Positions 1-13,480 of a stretch of 64,000 nucleotides of DNA are shown here, one piece after another. The translations under genes were made by a program, and so were the position numbers. The DNA is taken from NCBI GenBank assembly GCA_025766275.1, contig JAFKAC010000021.1, positions 372,001-436,000 of the forward strand. The letters are read 5' to 3'. The notes beneath the pieces were generated by a model, which made no database searches, was not told the DNA's origin, and saw nothing but the letters and a program-made list of their open reading frames with translations. The DNA is from Lactarius indigo (lineage: Eukaryota > Basidiomycota > Agaricomycetes > Russulales > Russulaceae). Position 1 is the first letter of the stretch. Each line of letters opens with the position of its first letter.

Positions 1-1000
1 TTGTGGGATAAGTCTGAGTCAGGGTTAGGCTGTCGCCAAACCGGTTTAGTTAGTAGGTCTGCGGCTATGTAGAACGAGCGGCAACTGGCACTGGTAGGAC
101 TCGGAAGAACGTATTAGTGCACTGACGAAGGTCCTCCAAATTCTGCCGGACTTGTTCTGCGCTACCTTGTACTGCTATACTCCGACTCGGAGTCTTTCCT
201 GTACTGTAGTACCGTCTTGCCGCGGCTGCACAGTACACCACCGCCTACTTCCAGCCCAGCGTCGAAACTGACGTAATGCTACCTCCTTCTGTCCCGCCCC
301 CTTGCCCGCCCCCTTCAAGAGCGGTGTGGTCACGCGTCACGTTTACAAGTTTGGACATGGCCTTTTATTTATTCTGTTTCTCACTGCACTCGCGGTTACT
401 GGACCTTCCCTGCACTTCAGGCTAACCACAGTCCGACGGACCAGGTCGTCCCAGTCTGTCCCAATATCGGCCATCTGCATACGGAGGTGGAGATGGACCC
501 TCACATGACCATTCAATTCCTGATCCAATATGCGTCCAGAGCGAGTACTTGCTTTGTCCGCGATCCCTTCCGTCCAACGTTCATCACCACAGGGCATGAG
601 CCGGGATGGCTGGAGCCCGGCGATGTTGCTGAGAGGAGCCTTCTGTCGGCTTTTTGTGCCGCGGTATCCACCTGACATGATGATTATATTCTCATCTGTA
701 GCTCACTCTGAATATTAATATTACGGACTATTGCCAGAATTAAAGATTTGACCAGGTTATGCTGCCAGTATAAGCACCCCGTGCTGTCCAACTTTCCTGT
801 TTTGTAAGTTACACCTACATGGGTACTGAGATTATCAAGGGGTTCGTACGATCAGCGATTGTTCCACCAGTCCAATGATTCTCTCTGCATCTCATGAAGG
901 GGAGCAAAAAAAGTGGTAATGTGCTGTAAGAGAACTACCAGGTGAACCATTACGATTAACCTTACGTTTATGGGCATTTGCCAGTGTCATTCTCCCATAC
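1..1000. other. No recognisable gene
   Basis: Only short open frames without recognisable domains are present. I see no tRNA, repeat array or retroelement motif. From about 1015 to 1090 the sequence resembles the spacer found between each NLR start and the next Lon copy (a 'ctttcattaa' block followed by 'gtactt'-like text), which suggests the array once continued further left. Confidence 0.5.
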
Positions 1001-1261
1001 GAAATCATCGCTCGACATGTGGCTTTCATTAAGTGACGCACTAACTTACATGTACTTGACACGTGCACACTGTAAAAATGAATACATGGGAACAAAAAGA
1101 GAAGAGGAACGTTGGAAAGTCATCAGTGCGTAGAATCCGAGTTACACAAGATGAGCGAAGAGATTGAGACTGATTAAGGTTAGATTAGGCGGGAGCTAGA
1201 GCGAGGGAGAATTAAGGCCGGTGGCATCGTATGTATGCGCACGGAAAAGGAGCATCCGATT

Positions 1262-3395
1262 TTAACCTGCTCTCGATAAGCGGCGCCAGCTGTGCGCTAC
1301 GACTGCGTCCCTTCGCCAAATGCAGCGCCGAGCGCCGAGCGCACCCTCGGCGCTAAAGACGAACTCCATACACTCGCGCACTTCCTTCGGGAAGTCGTGC
1401 TCGACGCCCCTATGGTCCGCCTGAGGTGCACCTTGTTCGCGCCGAGCGCGACATACACCCAGTACTTTCTCTTGGCGCCACCAGCAAGTGAGACGCGTCC
1501 TCGGAGCGTGATTACATTAGAACACGTGGGGAGTCTCACCTCGCCGAACATTGCCGTCAAGAGCGATACGATCGCGCAGACCTACCCATTCTCTCGTTGA
1601 GGAACCGAAATTGGCGGGAAAAAGTGCACGTCGACCATGGCGTCCGGTATCTGCAGTCGGGTCCTGCGCAACGCTTATTCATTATCCCTAGATCGTACGA
1701 GTGCGACTTGACCCAACTGAACGCAAGTTCCGCGTTCTCCTTGATTACCTGAAAACACGACATTTTAGTCAGCATACATGCGAAGAGTAAGGGCGTCCAC
1801 GTTCGGGGCGCGTACGATCAAGTAAACCGGTGGGCTCGAGATGCCCACAACTGGGAGTCGCTCGACGGCTGTGATCTTACCAAAGCCCCCCAGTCACAAC
1901 TCTAAACGACTCCCCGCCACGCCTCGCACTCACAGTGATCGCCGTCGTACGCGACAGCCCCTGGGACCTTCTCCAGACCGACCGCATATGGGACAGGGTT
2001 GTGACCAGTGTCGCCGTCCTTTCCACGCTTGGCCACCACATCTGAAGGTCCGAGGCATCTGACATGTTCGACAAGGGATGGTAATGTGGAAGGCGGCAGC
2101 GTTGCGCGTTGACGTGCGCGGCTCACTCACCGCCTCGAAGTATACAATTTTGTCGATGGAATGCTCGAGTGAACGCCCTCCCACCTTGCGCGAGTACTGC
2201 GTGGTCGTTGGGAGAAGAGCAAGCTCAGTCAGTTGAACGTGCGCTACTGAAAGTGGAGTTGCCTAGGGAGAAGGAACCGCCTAGCAGTGTGAAACCTCGC
2301 GTCGTGCGAGTGCTCACATCGACCGAGGAATGGCGATGCAATAGTGACCAACGATTTGGCCGAGCCGATGAACAAAATTTGTAACAGGTTGAGTCGGGAC
2401 GTTCAGGTAGTCGTCCCACTGGCCGTCTATGTCAGGGGAGAAAAAACTCGAGGTGAGGGGTCTGAAGAATAGTACGTCAAGAGCCACATTTTGGTCCGGA
2501 TCGAAGACAGACCTCGGGCAATGCCGCGGGCGGGTCACTGAGGTAAACCGACTGACCGACCTCATCGATCTCGCCTCTGCCGTCATTGTCATCAAATCTG
2601 CGAACCCCAGAGAGTGGGACAAATGCCCACAATGGAAGCACCGGATTTATACGACCAACCTTGCGCAGAACCTGCGCAGGTAAATCAGGTCGGTGAGCAA
2701 CATATGTCCGACGGTGACCCTGGAACAGTCGACTGAGGGGTGCGAGCGAATTGATTGACCTAGAGGTGTCTTTCTCGTATTCGGTGGCCCAACAGAGCTA
2801 GACCCATGCTCGATGACGTCGTCAAAGGGTGAGAAAGGTGATGATAAACTTACAGTAGCACTGATGACGGAGAGTTGTTGGGGCAAAAGGTTACTTTTTG
2901 TTCGGAGATTCGTCGACGGTAGAAGCTACCTTGGAGTTGATTTGGACGATGGGGAGTTGCTGGCCAGAACATTAGGACAGCTGAAAACACAGGAGGTGAT
3001 TCGGTAGAAACGAGTATGTTACTGTGGATGTCAGCCCTTTCCTTGGCATGAAGTGCAACCGGAAGAGAGAGGGTTGTTCGCCACGAAAGGGTAGAAATTA
3101 TGGACAGGGAAACCGCGTACCAGAATGCGTGAGGACTCCAGAATTAAACAAAAGGCGGTCCTTGGAGAAGGGAAGATTGGAACAGAATGATGCACTCACC
3201 GAATTTATCAGCGTGTTCTGTGTCGACTGTGGAAATAATAGTATGAGCCAGAGTTGTGGCCTTGCGTGGTCACCGGTCAGCTCTCGTCGAAAAGGCAAAT
3301 TATGTGATGTGGGACCAGCTCAGTCGCTTGAGGGTGCTGCAAGGTATCGAAAGGGCCCCACGAGGCGGATGATAGGCATCCTGGAAGACGTCTGA
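1262..3395 (-). pseudogene. Lon protease (LONP2-like) copy 1, heavily decayed
   Basis: This is a relic of an ATP-dependent peroxisomal Lon protease, recognised by alignment by eye to the better copies at 10158, 21027 and 33208. Stretches matching the C-terminal protease domain (1262-1900), the AAA+ core (about 2050-2850, including a damaged Walker A read as PPNTRKTPLGQS) and the N-terminal substrate-binding region (about 2850-3395) are in the right order on the minus strand. The C-terminal ESRL is still visible, but the stop after it has changed to a lysine codon. The segment that would hold the catalytic serine is missing, the Lys motif is broken, and no frame stays open for more than about 90 codons. 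It is the most degraded of the four copies and has no NLR gene to its left inside the window. Confidence 0.75.
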
Positions 3396-4040
3396 GATCT
3401 GAGATCTGAGGTCCGGGGAAGTGGGGGGTCGGCAACTGGTCGGCATCGGATAGGGGTTGGAGCCTTGGAGCTTTGGAGACGTATGAACAAGGGTGAGTGC
3501 AAGTGCATGCATGGGTCGTTGACGCGACTTGCGACTCGCCCGCGTCGGGTTGAAGAACTGTTGGATTACGTGTTTTGCGTTTTGCCGATGGTCACGGTCC
3601 CAGGCTGCATCCGAGTCACCATCTGCAGGAGCTCGAGCTCGAGTTTGGCAGGCTCCAAAATTCGAGTAATGTTGATTCGATTCCGGTAGGATTATGCTCT
3701 GTGCTTTGGAACAAGCCGGGCGAAAAATACAACAGCTCTCCATTAAGTGCTACGGTAAAATGTATTTGACTTGATCGGCTAGTCATAGTTTTTCGCGCCT
3801 TTCTCTTGACACAAGGCCATGGCCTCGTCACTCTCTGCGTCGACATCCACGTTATCCTCAAGAGGAATCTGCGCTGCGCAATTCCGTGCTGATCATAATA
3901 CCGTAGCATGCGTAAGTAATTGAGCTGTATGACCCTTGTTTCGTGTGTTCATATCCGTGCCTTGCTGTAAAAAGTGGGTAACAGAAACTCTCCGCGTGGA
4001 CAGGATCTCACTTGAGCCACAGGTGAAATGGGACCAAATC
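3396..4040. other. Spacer between Lon relic 1 and NLR A
   Basis: No gene is recognised. A short direct repeat of 'gagatct' lies near 3393-3410. Weak ankyrin-like text may continue from the NLR A tail down to about 3900, but stops interrupt it. Confidence 0.4.
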
Positions 4041-7000
4041 TTAGTCGTTCTCCGCCTGGGCTTTCGCGTCATAATCGAGCAGGACGCTTGCAATATCGAG
4101 CAGTCCGCGGCAGCGCGCTAAATGTAACGGAGTTGCATGGTCCTTATCTTGCAAATTCATGTCCGCGCCGTGCTCCAATAATAGCTGTGTGATGCCGACA
4201 GCGTGTTCCTGGGAGCCGTATTTGCCTCGTGTCACTAAGTGCAATGGGGTCTCGCCCTTGTCGTTCTTCGCGTCCACATTTGCGCCATGGTCGAGAAGCA
4301 CCTGTGCGACCTCGAGTCTCCCAGAGTAGGAGGCGGAATGTAAGTGGGGTGTCATGGTCCTTGTCCGGGGCGTTGACATTCACGCCACGCTCCAGCAATA
4401 GCTGCGCAATGCTGGCGCCGTCTCCTCCGGAGTCGTATTCGCCTCGAGACACCAGATGCAATGGAGTCTCGCCCTGGTCGTTTTCCGTGTTCGCGCTTGC
4501 ACCACGGTAGAGAAGCATGCTTGCGATCTCAAGTCTCCCCCTGAAAGCTGCCGAGTGTAAGGCGGTGTCGTGGTCCTTGTCTTGAGTATGGGCCTTTACT
4601 CCGTGCTTCAACAATAGCCGTGCAATGCCGACACCGTGTTCTTTGGAGTCATATTCACCTCGTGACACTAGGTGCAATGTGGTCTCGCCCTGGTCGTTCT
4701 CCACGTCTGCGTTTGCACCATGGGCGAGAAGCACCTGTGGTCCCGAAGTATAAATGGATTGAAAAAAGGGAGAGGGACAGAAGCACCTGTGTGATCTCAA
4801 GTCTCCCTCCGAAACTTGCGAAATGTAACGGGGTCCACTCGCTTTCCGTCTGCGCATTCACGTCCCCACCACGCTCCAGCAATAGCCGTGCAATGTCGAT
4901 ACCGCGTTCTTGAGAGCTATATTTAACTTGTGACACGAGATGCAATGGGGTTTCACCCCCTCCGTTCTCCGCGTTCGGGTTTGCCCCATTATCGAGGAGC
5001 ACCATTGCGATCCTGAGCCTCCCTCTGAAAGCCGCTGCGTGCAGCGCGGTGCTGTAGTGTTCGTCCTCGGCATGGACATCCGCGCCGTGCTCCAATAATA
5101 GTCGTGCGATACCAACACCATGTTCTTGAGAGTAATACTCGCCTCGAGACACTAGGTGTAATGGGGTCTCACCCTGGTCGTTTTCTACACCTGTGTCTGC
5201 GCCGTGGTCGAGAAGCACCTGTGGTCCCAGCATATAATGGATTTAAAAAGAGAGAGAGAGAGAGAGAAGTACCTGTGCGATATGGAGCCTCCCCCCGAAA
5301 CCTGCAAAGTGTAATGGTGTCCACTCGTTCTTCGTCTGTGCGTTCACGTCCGCACCGCGCGCCGATAATAGCCGTGCGATGTTGGCACCGCTTTCTTGGG
5401 AGTTATATTCGCTTCGTGACGCCTAGGTGCAATGGCGTCTCTCCCTGGTCGTTCTCTGTGTTCGGGTTTGCACCATGGTCGAGAAGGACCTTCGCTAGTT
5501 CGAGCCTCCCTCTGAAAGCTGCCGAGTGTAATGCGGTCTCGTGGTTTTTGTCTTGGGAATTGACATCCACACCGTGCTCTACAAATAGCCGTGCGATGCC
5601 GACGCCCTGTTCTTGGAAGGGGTGTTCGCCTCGTGACAATAGATGCAATGGGGTCTCACCCAGGTCATTCTTTGCGGTCGTGTCTGCGCCATGGCCGAGA
5701 AGCACCCTTGCGATCCCGAGCCAACCTCTGAACGCCGCTGAATGTAACGGGGTGGTTTTGTCCTTCTCCCGTGCGTTGACATCCACATCGTGCTCCAGTA
5801 ACAACCGGACAAAATCGGCATCGCGTTCTTTGTAGTTATGTATGCCTTGCGACACTAGGTGCAACGGCGTCTCGCCGGTGTTGTTCTCCGCGCTAGCATC
5901 TGCCCCGTTCTCAAGAAGAATCCGAGCGCACCTGTACATCCGACGGCGCAGTGCCAGGTGTAACGGAGTATTGTTGTGGTTATCCAGTCTATTCGCGTCC
6001 GCCCCATGCTCCAGTAATATCCGCGCAAGATCAAGAACATCACCGTTTTCACGCTCCTTGTGTTCAAATAGTAGGTGCAACGGGGTCTTGTCATTGAAGT
6101 CCCGAGAATCGACGTCCGCTTTATGCTCGAGTAGCACTCGAGCTACCTCGAGCTCTTCGTAATGTACCACCAGATGTAGCGGAGTACGGAGGTCACCCTT
6201 CCGGCAATTTACATCCGCGCCATATTTGAGTAAGAGTCGAACTATGCTGACGTCTCTGATTGCCTCGTGGAGTAGCGTCTGTTCTCCCATTCCTCGAATA
6301 TCGACATTCGCGCCATGCTTAAGTAGGCTCTCCGCAGCCTTGATGTGTTTCCTAACAACTGCTGCACGCAGCGGAAACCCGTACTGGCCACCAATGGCAT
6401 TTAAGTGTTGCGGGTGTTTGATGGCGAGGTGTTCGGCCAAGTCGGAGAATCCACAAAGTGAGGAGTAGTACAAGGGGGTAGGTATATCTGACTCCCGGTA
6501 GGCCTGGTCGAACCTATCTATGTTGTATATTCTGACCCACGCCGTAAAATGAGGTTTGTCATAGTCAAAGAGAGTCTCCATCCCATCCTTTACACGTGAC
6601 GCGACATCCTCGAATTGCGCATGCGTGACCCAGTGTTGAGCCGCATATCCTGTCAGAGGGAAGCTCTCGACGTTCTCTTCATCGGCATGATCACCCAAAT
6701 GGAGAAGAAATCCGAGACATGCTTGAGCGAGGATCGTGTGCGCGGGTACGGGATTGATCTGATATCGAGAGAAATCTCCAAGTGAGGAAGTGAGGCGGTC
6801 CGACGTCAAGAACTCCTTCACAGAGAAATGCGAAAACTGGACGACCTGGGAACCGTTGTCGTCGACAATGGCGATCAGACTTGAGCATGTGGACAGCACG
6901 GCCTGTTCTTGGTCATTCGACCGCCAACCCGCGCGGTATCTCGGAACTGCTCCTTTGACTATATCGAACTCGAATGCGAGCACTTCTGCAAGCTCTTCAA

Positions 7001-9169
7001 CACGAAGCGGACGGACCGCCACCATGAGGCACTGTAGCATACGATGGGCGTGTGCTTGGTTCGCCAGGGGGATTTGACTGAGTACGCGTGCATACGTCTC
7101 GTCTAACGACTCCGGTAACCGGTCTAGGACTTGCCGAATACTCGCGGTGATACAATGCTGCAGCACCTCTAGCTGACAGTATACCCATCGAAACCTGCAT
7201 GACAGAAAATAAGAGGACCGATCGCCGAGGATGGAGTGATGCCCTTACATTCCGTCCGCTTTTTCGGACAGCACCTCAACAACCAGCTTCTTATCCGCAT
7301 CGCGCCATCTCCGCATCTTCCTGTCAGAGTTTACGACGGTGTTCACGTAGTCGGAAATATCCTTCTTTTGTCCACTTTCTTCATGAAGTGATACAGCACT
7401 ATAGGCAAGTGGCTCGAGAACAATTTTGATGTCAGCCTCCGGGCGGCTAGTAACACAAATATGCAAGTTTGGAATGCACAAGCCGAGAATGTCCTCCAGA
7501 AGGTCAAGGAGCACCGCTCGTGGAGTTGGCAGCCCAGAGATGTTGGGACACTCATCAAGTGCGTCAATGATGATGTAGACCGGCTGCTGGGCGACAACTT
7601 TGAGCATCTCCTTTAGGCAATCGATCAAGACACCGATGCTCGGTTGCTGCGTGCCTTTCCCGTGTGCGGAATAGAGACGGAATATTATGTTACAGCAAGG
7701 TTCCGAGCAGGCAGAGAATTGAGTGAGAAGTGAGGTGACAAAGTTGCGAACGTTTTGTTTTTGCTTGTCTCGAAAGTCAAAGAAGAAATATGCTAGGGAG
7801 GCTTGTCCGGCATCGCGTAACGATATAACATGTTTGATTATCGCAGAGCTTTAGTCAATATGAGCTCCGCTGCCTGGGACGATAATAGAGAAACGACGAA
7901 CCAAAGGATGCTCTTGCCCGAGCCCGCTAGGGAAAAGGGAAGACCATCAGTAGTTTATCGGTGAAAGATGGGAAGAACACACGTTTTCCATGTATCCAGA
8001 GGAGGGAACCGATTAGTTCCCACTCCTTGAACATACTCCCTCGAAAGAACCACGCGGCAGTTCCCTCTTGGTAAGCCTCACGCGCGAAGTTGTAATTTAC
8101 GGACGGGTCGGGGGCGGAGAACCATTTTCGGACGTCTTGTTCTATCTGGTTCCCTGCGGCAGAGTTTCAGTCTTCATGACGGGGGTAAAGGAGTGAGCCA
8201 ATCACGAACACTTTATTTTTCCCACGTCGTCCTTTATTTCGTCCACGTCATTCGCTATTTGTTGCACAGCTTCATTAGCATTCTTGGCACCTAGAAAGAC
8301 AACAGTTGAGTGAGGAGTGAGTTTGTCAGTGGGATTGCGCACTATATTTTAGCTCATTGATACCCTTTAGAACCTGAGATATCGCCATCCGAACCTCCTC
8401 CTGTGTCAAGTTATCTAACCTCTTTAAGGCGTCCTCGATATCCGACCTCCCCACTAACTTCTTGAAATATGATCCTGGTTAAACAGGAGAGCTGTCAGGT
8501 GTTAATTAAGCATATCTCGTAGAAATGACCTACTTGTCCGACTTTGTTGCATTTCCTTCGTCGCGATGGTGAGTACGGTGAGTACCTCAGCCATGATTTT
8601 TACCAGTATCTCCACCATATCCTCGGTTGGTGAAATCTGAGCATGAACGCCAAGGCGCTTGAGGAAGAATTGAATGCGCTCAAACAGGTCGGCTAGCGCA
8701 TCGTGGCTTCCCCAGACATCCTTTGCTGCCTGTAATCGTTGTTAAAAGGACCGATAAGAAAGAACGCGAATGAACGGACAGTGAGGAGGATACCAATTCC
8801 GGCAAAGACAGCTTTCGCAGAGGGAAGCGCCTGCACATGATGTTAGAATGCATCTCGAGTTGTCTTCCTGATACCACATACCATGCCAACACCCTCGCCA
8901 AGAGTCGCGGAAAGTGTGTAGAGGACGTGCACAGATGGTCGGATCCACTTCATTAGGCCCTTATCGGCCCGCCTAAACCTATCAAATGCCTTAGTTTGGT
9001 GTTGAATTATGGCCAGGACGGCCTCGACGGACTCGCAGCCTTGGAGTTCCTTGGCGAGAGGGCTGTCTAAAAGGTCATTCCCGGTCTTTTTATTGTACTC
9101 GGTCAAGGCAGCATCAAGGATTGATTTGAATCGAGAAGATGACACCGGTGTTTGGGATGGTGAAGCCAT
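4041..9169 (-). CDS. NLR A: Goodbye-NACHT-ankyrin STAND protein, two apparent frameshifts
   Basis: This is a fungal NLR-like signalling ATPase. From the ATG at 9169 the order is: a Goodbye N-terminal domain (exon 8882-9169, then a 51-bp exon 8780-8830 and more exons to about 8380); a NACHT domain with Walker A GKPGSGKS assembled across an intron near 7920, Walker B VYIIIDALDE near 7565 and the sensor-like CVTSRPE near 7440; a winged-helix/VKEFL segment (about 6750-7190); and many ankyrin repeats to 4041. Introns at 8831-8881, 8730-8779, 5219-5272 (with an AG microsatellite) and 4735-4786 are directly visible. The frame breaks at about 5421 and about 4345, each time by one extra base compared with sister repeats. 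The gene stops early at 4041 and lacks the basic C-terminal tail of NLR B and C. It may be a real pseudogene or a victim of assembly insertion errors. The family function (ligand-triggered oligomerisation, incompatibility or immunity) is inferred. Confidence 0.8.
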
Positions 9170-10157
9170 AGCGCTGGTGATGGGTGGTTTGTTGGTGAAG
9201 AAGGCAGATCGGCAAGCGTGCCTGGGCGGGTCCGAGCCGATGGGAATCGGAAGCATGATCGCCACAGCGTCTTTGGCCGGGAAAATCCGCGCTACGTTTG
9301 CCTCATGTTGTAGAGCGTAGTCTTTGAGTGAACGAACCAGGCAGCACGTGTTCGTTCCTCTTTTCCGTCTTGCCACCTGTCCACCCAAATTCTCGGCGAG
9401 TTCAAGGAACCAGACCACTTTTATTTCGCCCGCCCTACCACGCCCAGTAATTGTCAGGATCGGTGATGAGGCTCCATGTATTTCCGACCTTCATCAGCTC
9501 GCTCCGGGAGGATCCCACCTACGCAATGCGTAGAGCGTCCGAGCGGTTATCGAGGTCTTCCACCCACTGGTATTCCCAACTATCTAGGAAGGAGGATTTA
9601 CATAATGAGGCCGAATAGTCAGCATCTTTATACAAAGAGATACATCCGAGGACAAGAGACTACTCTGATGCGTGAACGCTTGAATCCAAAGTGGCAATAG
9701 TCGCCGAGGGCGATGGTCTGAGTCCGGTGACGCGTGACGCGTGACGCTTTACCTAGAAGCAGCACTGGTCCGCCAATTCCCACTCACCTCTAGGCTAGCA
9801 CCGCTACTGCATTCGGTGACGCACCGTACGAAACCGTCACTTGACAACAATATTTCGGAGTTAGACTACAAGGCCGAAATACCGTGGAGCGTTCCGCATT
9901 CCCCAGGAGTGGCTACATGCTAGGAAAACAGTGATAGGAAACGACGTGGCTTTCATTAAATGGTACAATAGTACAAGTATTTAAAGGGGATTGCGTTGTT
10001 GTCCCTCAGAAATATTTATGAAAACGTCAAAGGGAAATTCGTACATGAGAGCATCAGGAAAGAACAGCGTTGCGACAAAGACATCCAAGCGAACGATCCG
10101 ACGGGTTACAGAGGCTTCGTCATGTATAACCATGCGCACGAGAAACACGCGTCCAGT
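9170..10157. repeat. NLR-Lon spacer, array copy (also at 20449-21026 and 32618-33207)
   Basis: This is the intergenic block between an NLR start codon and the stop codon of the next Lon copy. The part from about 9740 to 10157 is clearly similar to 20640-21026 and 32800-33207: it shares a 'ttcattaa' motif, a 'gtacaagtat' motif and an A/T-rich 'aatatttatgaaa' stretch before the Lon 3' end. It should contain the NLR promoter and the Lon 3' UTR. I cannot point to a specific transcription start. Confidence 0.6.
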
Positions 10158-12100
10158 CTATAGCCTGCTCTCAACAACCGGCGTGAGCGTGCGCCACGGC
10201 AGAGCCCCTTCGCCAAACGCCGCATCAAGCACCTCGCGCATCGTCCGCGCAGACACGAATTGCATCCGCGCCCGCACCTCCTTCGGCACATCGTGTTCGA
10301 CATCTTTCCGATCTGCCCAAGGTACAATTACCTTGTTCGCACCTGCACGATGCGCGCCCCAGAGAGAAATGCGTACATGAGAGCGTTACTAAACCAGGAA
10401 CGCTAGCGACGTATGTCCGATGGTGACTCCGTATCTCGGCCCCATCGCGCACGCCATCAAGAGCGAGGCGCTAGAACGGCCGACCGAGGGCGCAAGCGAT
10501 AGATTGACCTAGAGAAGTCTTTCCCGTCCCCGGCGGTCCAATGAAGCTAAATACACGCTCAATGGCATCTTCCAATAAGCATAAGAGGTAATGAACAAAC
10601 TCATAGCAGAATCGGGGCCCTTGGCCCTCAACACGCTTTGCAGGGGTGGTACCGGAACGGGTACTCGTAGTAGAGCCAAGATTTCACCTGCTTCGATGAG
10701 GGCCCTGCACGCGTTCTCCTTCTGGCTATCGGCTTCGTTTGCACCTGCGGCTGGATCGTCGATGACCTCCTTGGGGGAGACTTCCTGCGCCTTTGCCTGC
10801 CTCTTACGCGATCAAGGCGCGCAGCTGGACGACAGGGAGGTACTCCATCAATCGACGCTTGACTTTCTCGAGGCAGTAATGGTCTACGTTGAGCTGTGAT
10901 TTGGAGGTGGTGAGGAAATCCGATCGTGAGTGTTTCAGAGGCGGTCGCAGGGGGAGTCCAGGGTAGAGAAGTAAGCCATTACGAGCTGCGGTAGCAGGTC
11001 GGGGCAATGAAGCTACGAAAGATGGGTCTACGCACGTGTGTCCTTTCGACTCCATGTGCTGCATTCTGAGGAGGGATCCGCTTCAGGGGCGCGCCTCAGC
11101 GGTGGCGGCGCGCCGCACTTTGCTGCCCACGGGGAGAGTGTCAACGCGACAAATGAGTAAGTCCAGCTCATCCTCATCTTCTACGCCATCTCCCGTGCCA
11201 TGTAAATTGGTATTTCCAGGCTCGAGACGTAGCTTGGCATTGATAATGGTGAGTTGTTGCCGCAAGAAGACCACCTTTTGGCAATAGCAATCTTGGAGCT
11301 GACTTCGAAGATTGAGAGTTGCTTCGCGAGAACATTCGTGAAGAACCAATGATAGTGATTCGGTGGAAATGAGTACTACGGAGGATGTCAGCCATTTCCC
11401 ACAGAGTTGCGAACGGAAGAGAGGAGGCTGGTGCGTCACGGGATAAAGGTGGGTGCCAACTGTGAGCCCGCGGAGGGGGGAAACCCTGCATGAGCGTGCA
11501 TGGGGACTCCAAAAATACAATATGAAGTGGCAACAGCATCAGGGATGATCGGAACAGAGCATCGGACTCACCAAGTTTATCAGCGTGTTCAGCGCCGACC
11601 ACGGAGACGATAGCATCAGCGAGAGCGGCAGCCCTGTGTGGTTCGCTCTCTTCGACGAGATGGGCGATACGGGACCATCTCTCGCGCTTGCGGGCAGACT
11701 ACAAAGTGTCCTGCGAGAAGCACTCTAGCAGGCAGATGACGGCGGCCTTGAAGTCCTGGACGACGTCTGTGGCTAGGGGCGAGTCAGCATCGGGTGGACG
11801 GTGGGAGACGTTGAGGCGGCGTAGGGGTAAAGGGTCGCTGACGAGTTGTGGGGTCACTCAGGCGGACGCGGGCGATGCCAGTGAAGGTGGGGCTATCAGA
11901 GCTAGTGCAGAGACGGACGAAACGGGTGACGCAGGTAGTGACGGCCCACTTGAGGACGAAAGTGGTTCCTTCATTCTAGACGAGGGGAAGGGGTTGCTAG
12001 AGGAAGATTCGATGAGACGAAGGAGGGTGTCTGCGCGGTTTACAGCTATAGGAAACTTGAAGGTGGCGCATAGCGTACTGAGAACAATAGGAGGAGTTTT
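10158..12100 (-). pseudogene. Lon protease (LONP2-like) copy 2, internal deletion
   Basis: This is a broken copy of the peroxisomal-type Lon gene. The C-terminal piece ends in VVESRL and a stop at 10158-10160 (a PTS1-like tripeptide SRL). Near 10355-10400 the sequence jumps directly from the conserved AHRAGANKV region to the RRTYVAS segment of the AAA+ domain. Compared with the 33-36 kb copy, about 1.4 kb is lost, including Walker B, the sensor region, and both the catalytic serine and lysine motifs. The N-terminal part (11640-12100) is recognisable, but an in-frame TAG interrupts it near 11970 in the VQNEG region. It cannot make a protease. Reading minus, NLR A lies downstream and the unidentified plus-strand element lies upstream at 12190. 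Confidence 0.8.
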
Positions 12101-12189
12101 GCCTTTTTTGCTATCCACACGTGACCTCGACGCGACCATTCTCCCAAGGATCATCGACGTCGTGCTTCATATATTTATAGGCCACACCC

Positions 12190-13480
12190 ATGTCTGGCGA
12201 TTCATCGCGCCCCTTTGTGATGCCTTGCCCTGCATCAAAGCGTCCCTCCAGCACCGTCACTCCATGCACGTTCTCGTCTCTCCATCCGCGCACGCAAAAC
12301 CCAAGCGGTCCCCTCCTCTCTCTTGCGCAGGCATCCCCCAGTATCTCCTGCACAAAAAGCCCAAACACGATGCAGGCGCAGATCGCGGAAAAGAAGGCTT
12401 AGATGGATAAAGAAGCCCATTATACCTGACACTACATACGCTCTCCGCGACTGCACCCGTAAGGCGCTGGGCCGGCATCACGCTGCACACGCACACCTTC
12501 CGCTTGGTGTATTCGTCGCTCATGGCGCGTGCTCCTCCTCCCACGCATGCCCGCTTCACCAGCTAGCCACAGTAGGCTCTTCGCTGGGGGACACACCCAT
12601 GCGCCGCGTCCCGGAAGAACAACAATAACAACGGCGTTGGCGTTGGCGCGGGTGCGGCGAAGGGAAAGGAGGAAGAGAACGCACGGTTCGAGCTGACCAG
12701 CTTGCTTCCCCAGGCAGGTGCGGTCTCGCGCCTTGCTCTCTACCACTCTACAGTCAGTCATATCTACCCACGTATGCTCTACACCCTCGTCTCTCCCCCA
12801 AATAGGTACTCCCCCATCAAGTGCTTCTCCCCCTCCGCTTTTCTCTCTCCACCACCGCTGACAAATCGAGCGTGGCACGGCGCTCGCGGGAATCACCACC
12901 TTCCGGAGCGTGCGAGACGACACTCTGGCTCTTCGACACCCCCACCGCAGGTAGGGCAGCGGGGATCCTGGCGGATGCCCCGCTCGGCCGAGCTCTGACC
13001 GCTTGCCGCTTGCGTGGGACGATGCGAGCGTGCGTGTGCGCACTGCACGTATGTCGTCACCCTCACTAAGTGCCCCGCTCCCCGTACCACCTCAAGCGAA
13101 GAAGACGAGGGAGAAGAGATGGTGTTTTAGATATGATTGAGAAGGGGAGAGGATCGTAGAGTGGGTGCGGAGGCATTAGTCCGCGTGATGGGGTGTCCCT
13201 ACCATTCAGCGGCTCCAGTTCTGGCTATGGCGAGCACAAGGAGTGACAACGAAGGCAAGGCCGGTGAATGTGCCAAGGGTGATGCCAAAGAAGGATGACG
13301 GCGACAACGAAGGAGAAGGATCTGGTGAAGAGTGTATCGAGGCCTGGGCCAAAGTTGCCCCCACTCTTATGCGCGGCAGGAGCGGGCGCAAGGGGTCGTG
13401 TGCGGTGGTAGACGCTGCCGGCGGACTTGTCGTTGACTACCTTGTCAGACGCGGACCTTGTGGACCCAGAGCGCCGGCAC
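12190..13480 (+). pseudogene. Unidentified plus-strand element, copy 1 (divergent to Lon copy 2)
   Basis: This stretch is homologous to 24555-25830. Both have a 'caagcgtccctccag' block, a codon run reading KKPK, a GAGRGAAKG-like low-complexity stretch near 12640, and a shared 3' part at 13230-13480. No single frame stays open across it: frames change every 100-300 bases, and the best pieces are about 12323-12628 and 13243-13704. I do not recognise the protein. It is either a decayed gene transcribed away from the Lon gene or non-coding. It is absent beside Lon copies 1 and 4. Confidence 0.4.

Noticed and set aside
1000..1090. A fifth NLR gene to the left of Lon copy 1
   Set aside because: Only a short spacer-like similarity is present; no Goodbye or NACHT sequence lies within the first 1.2 kb.
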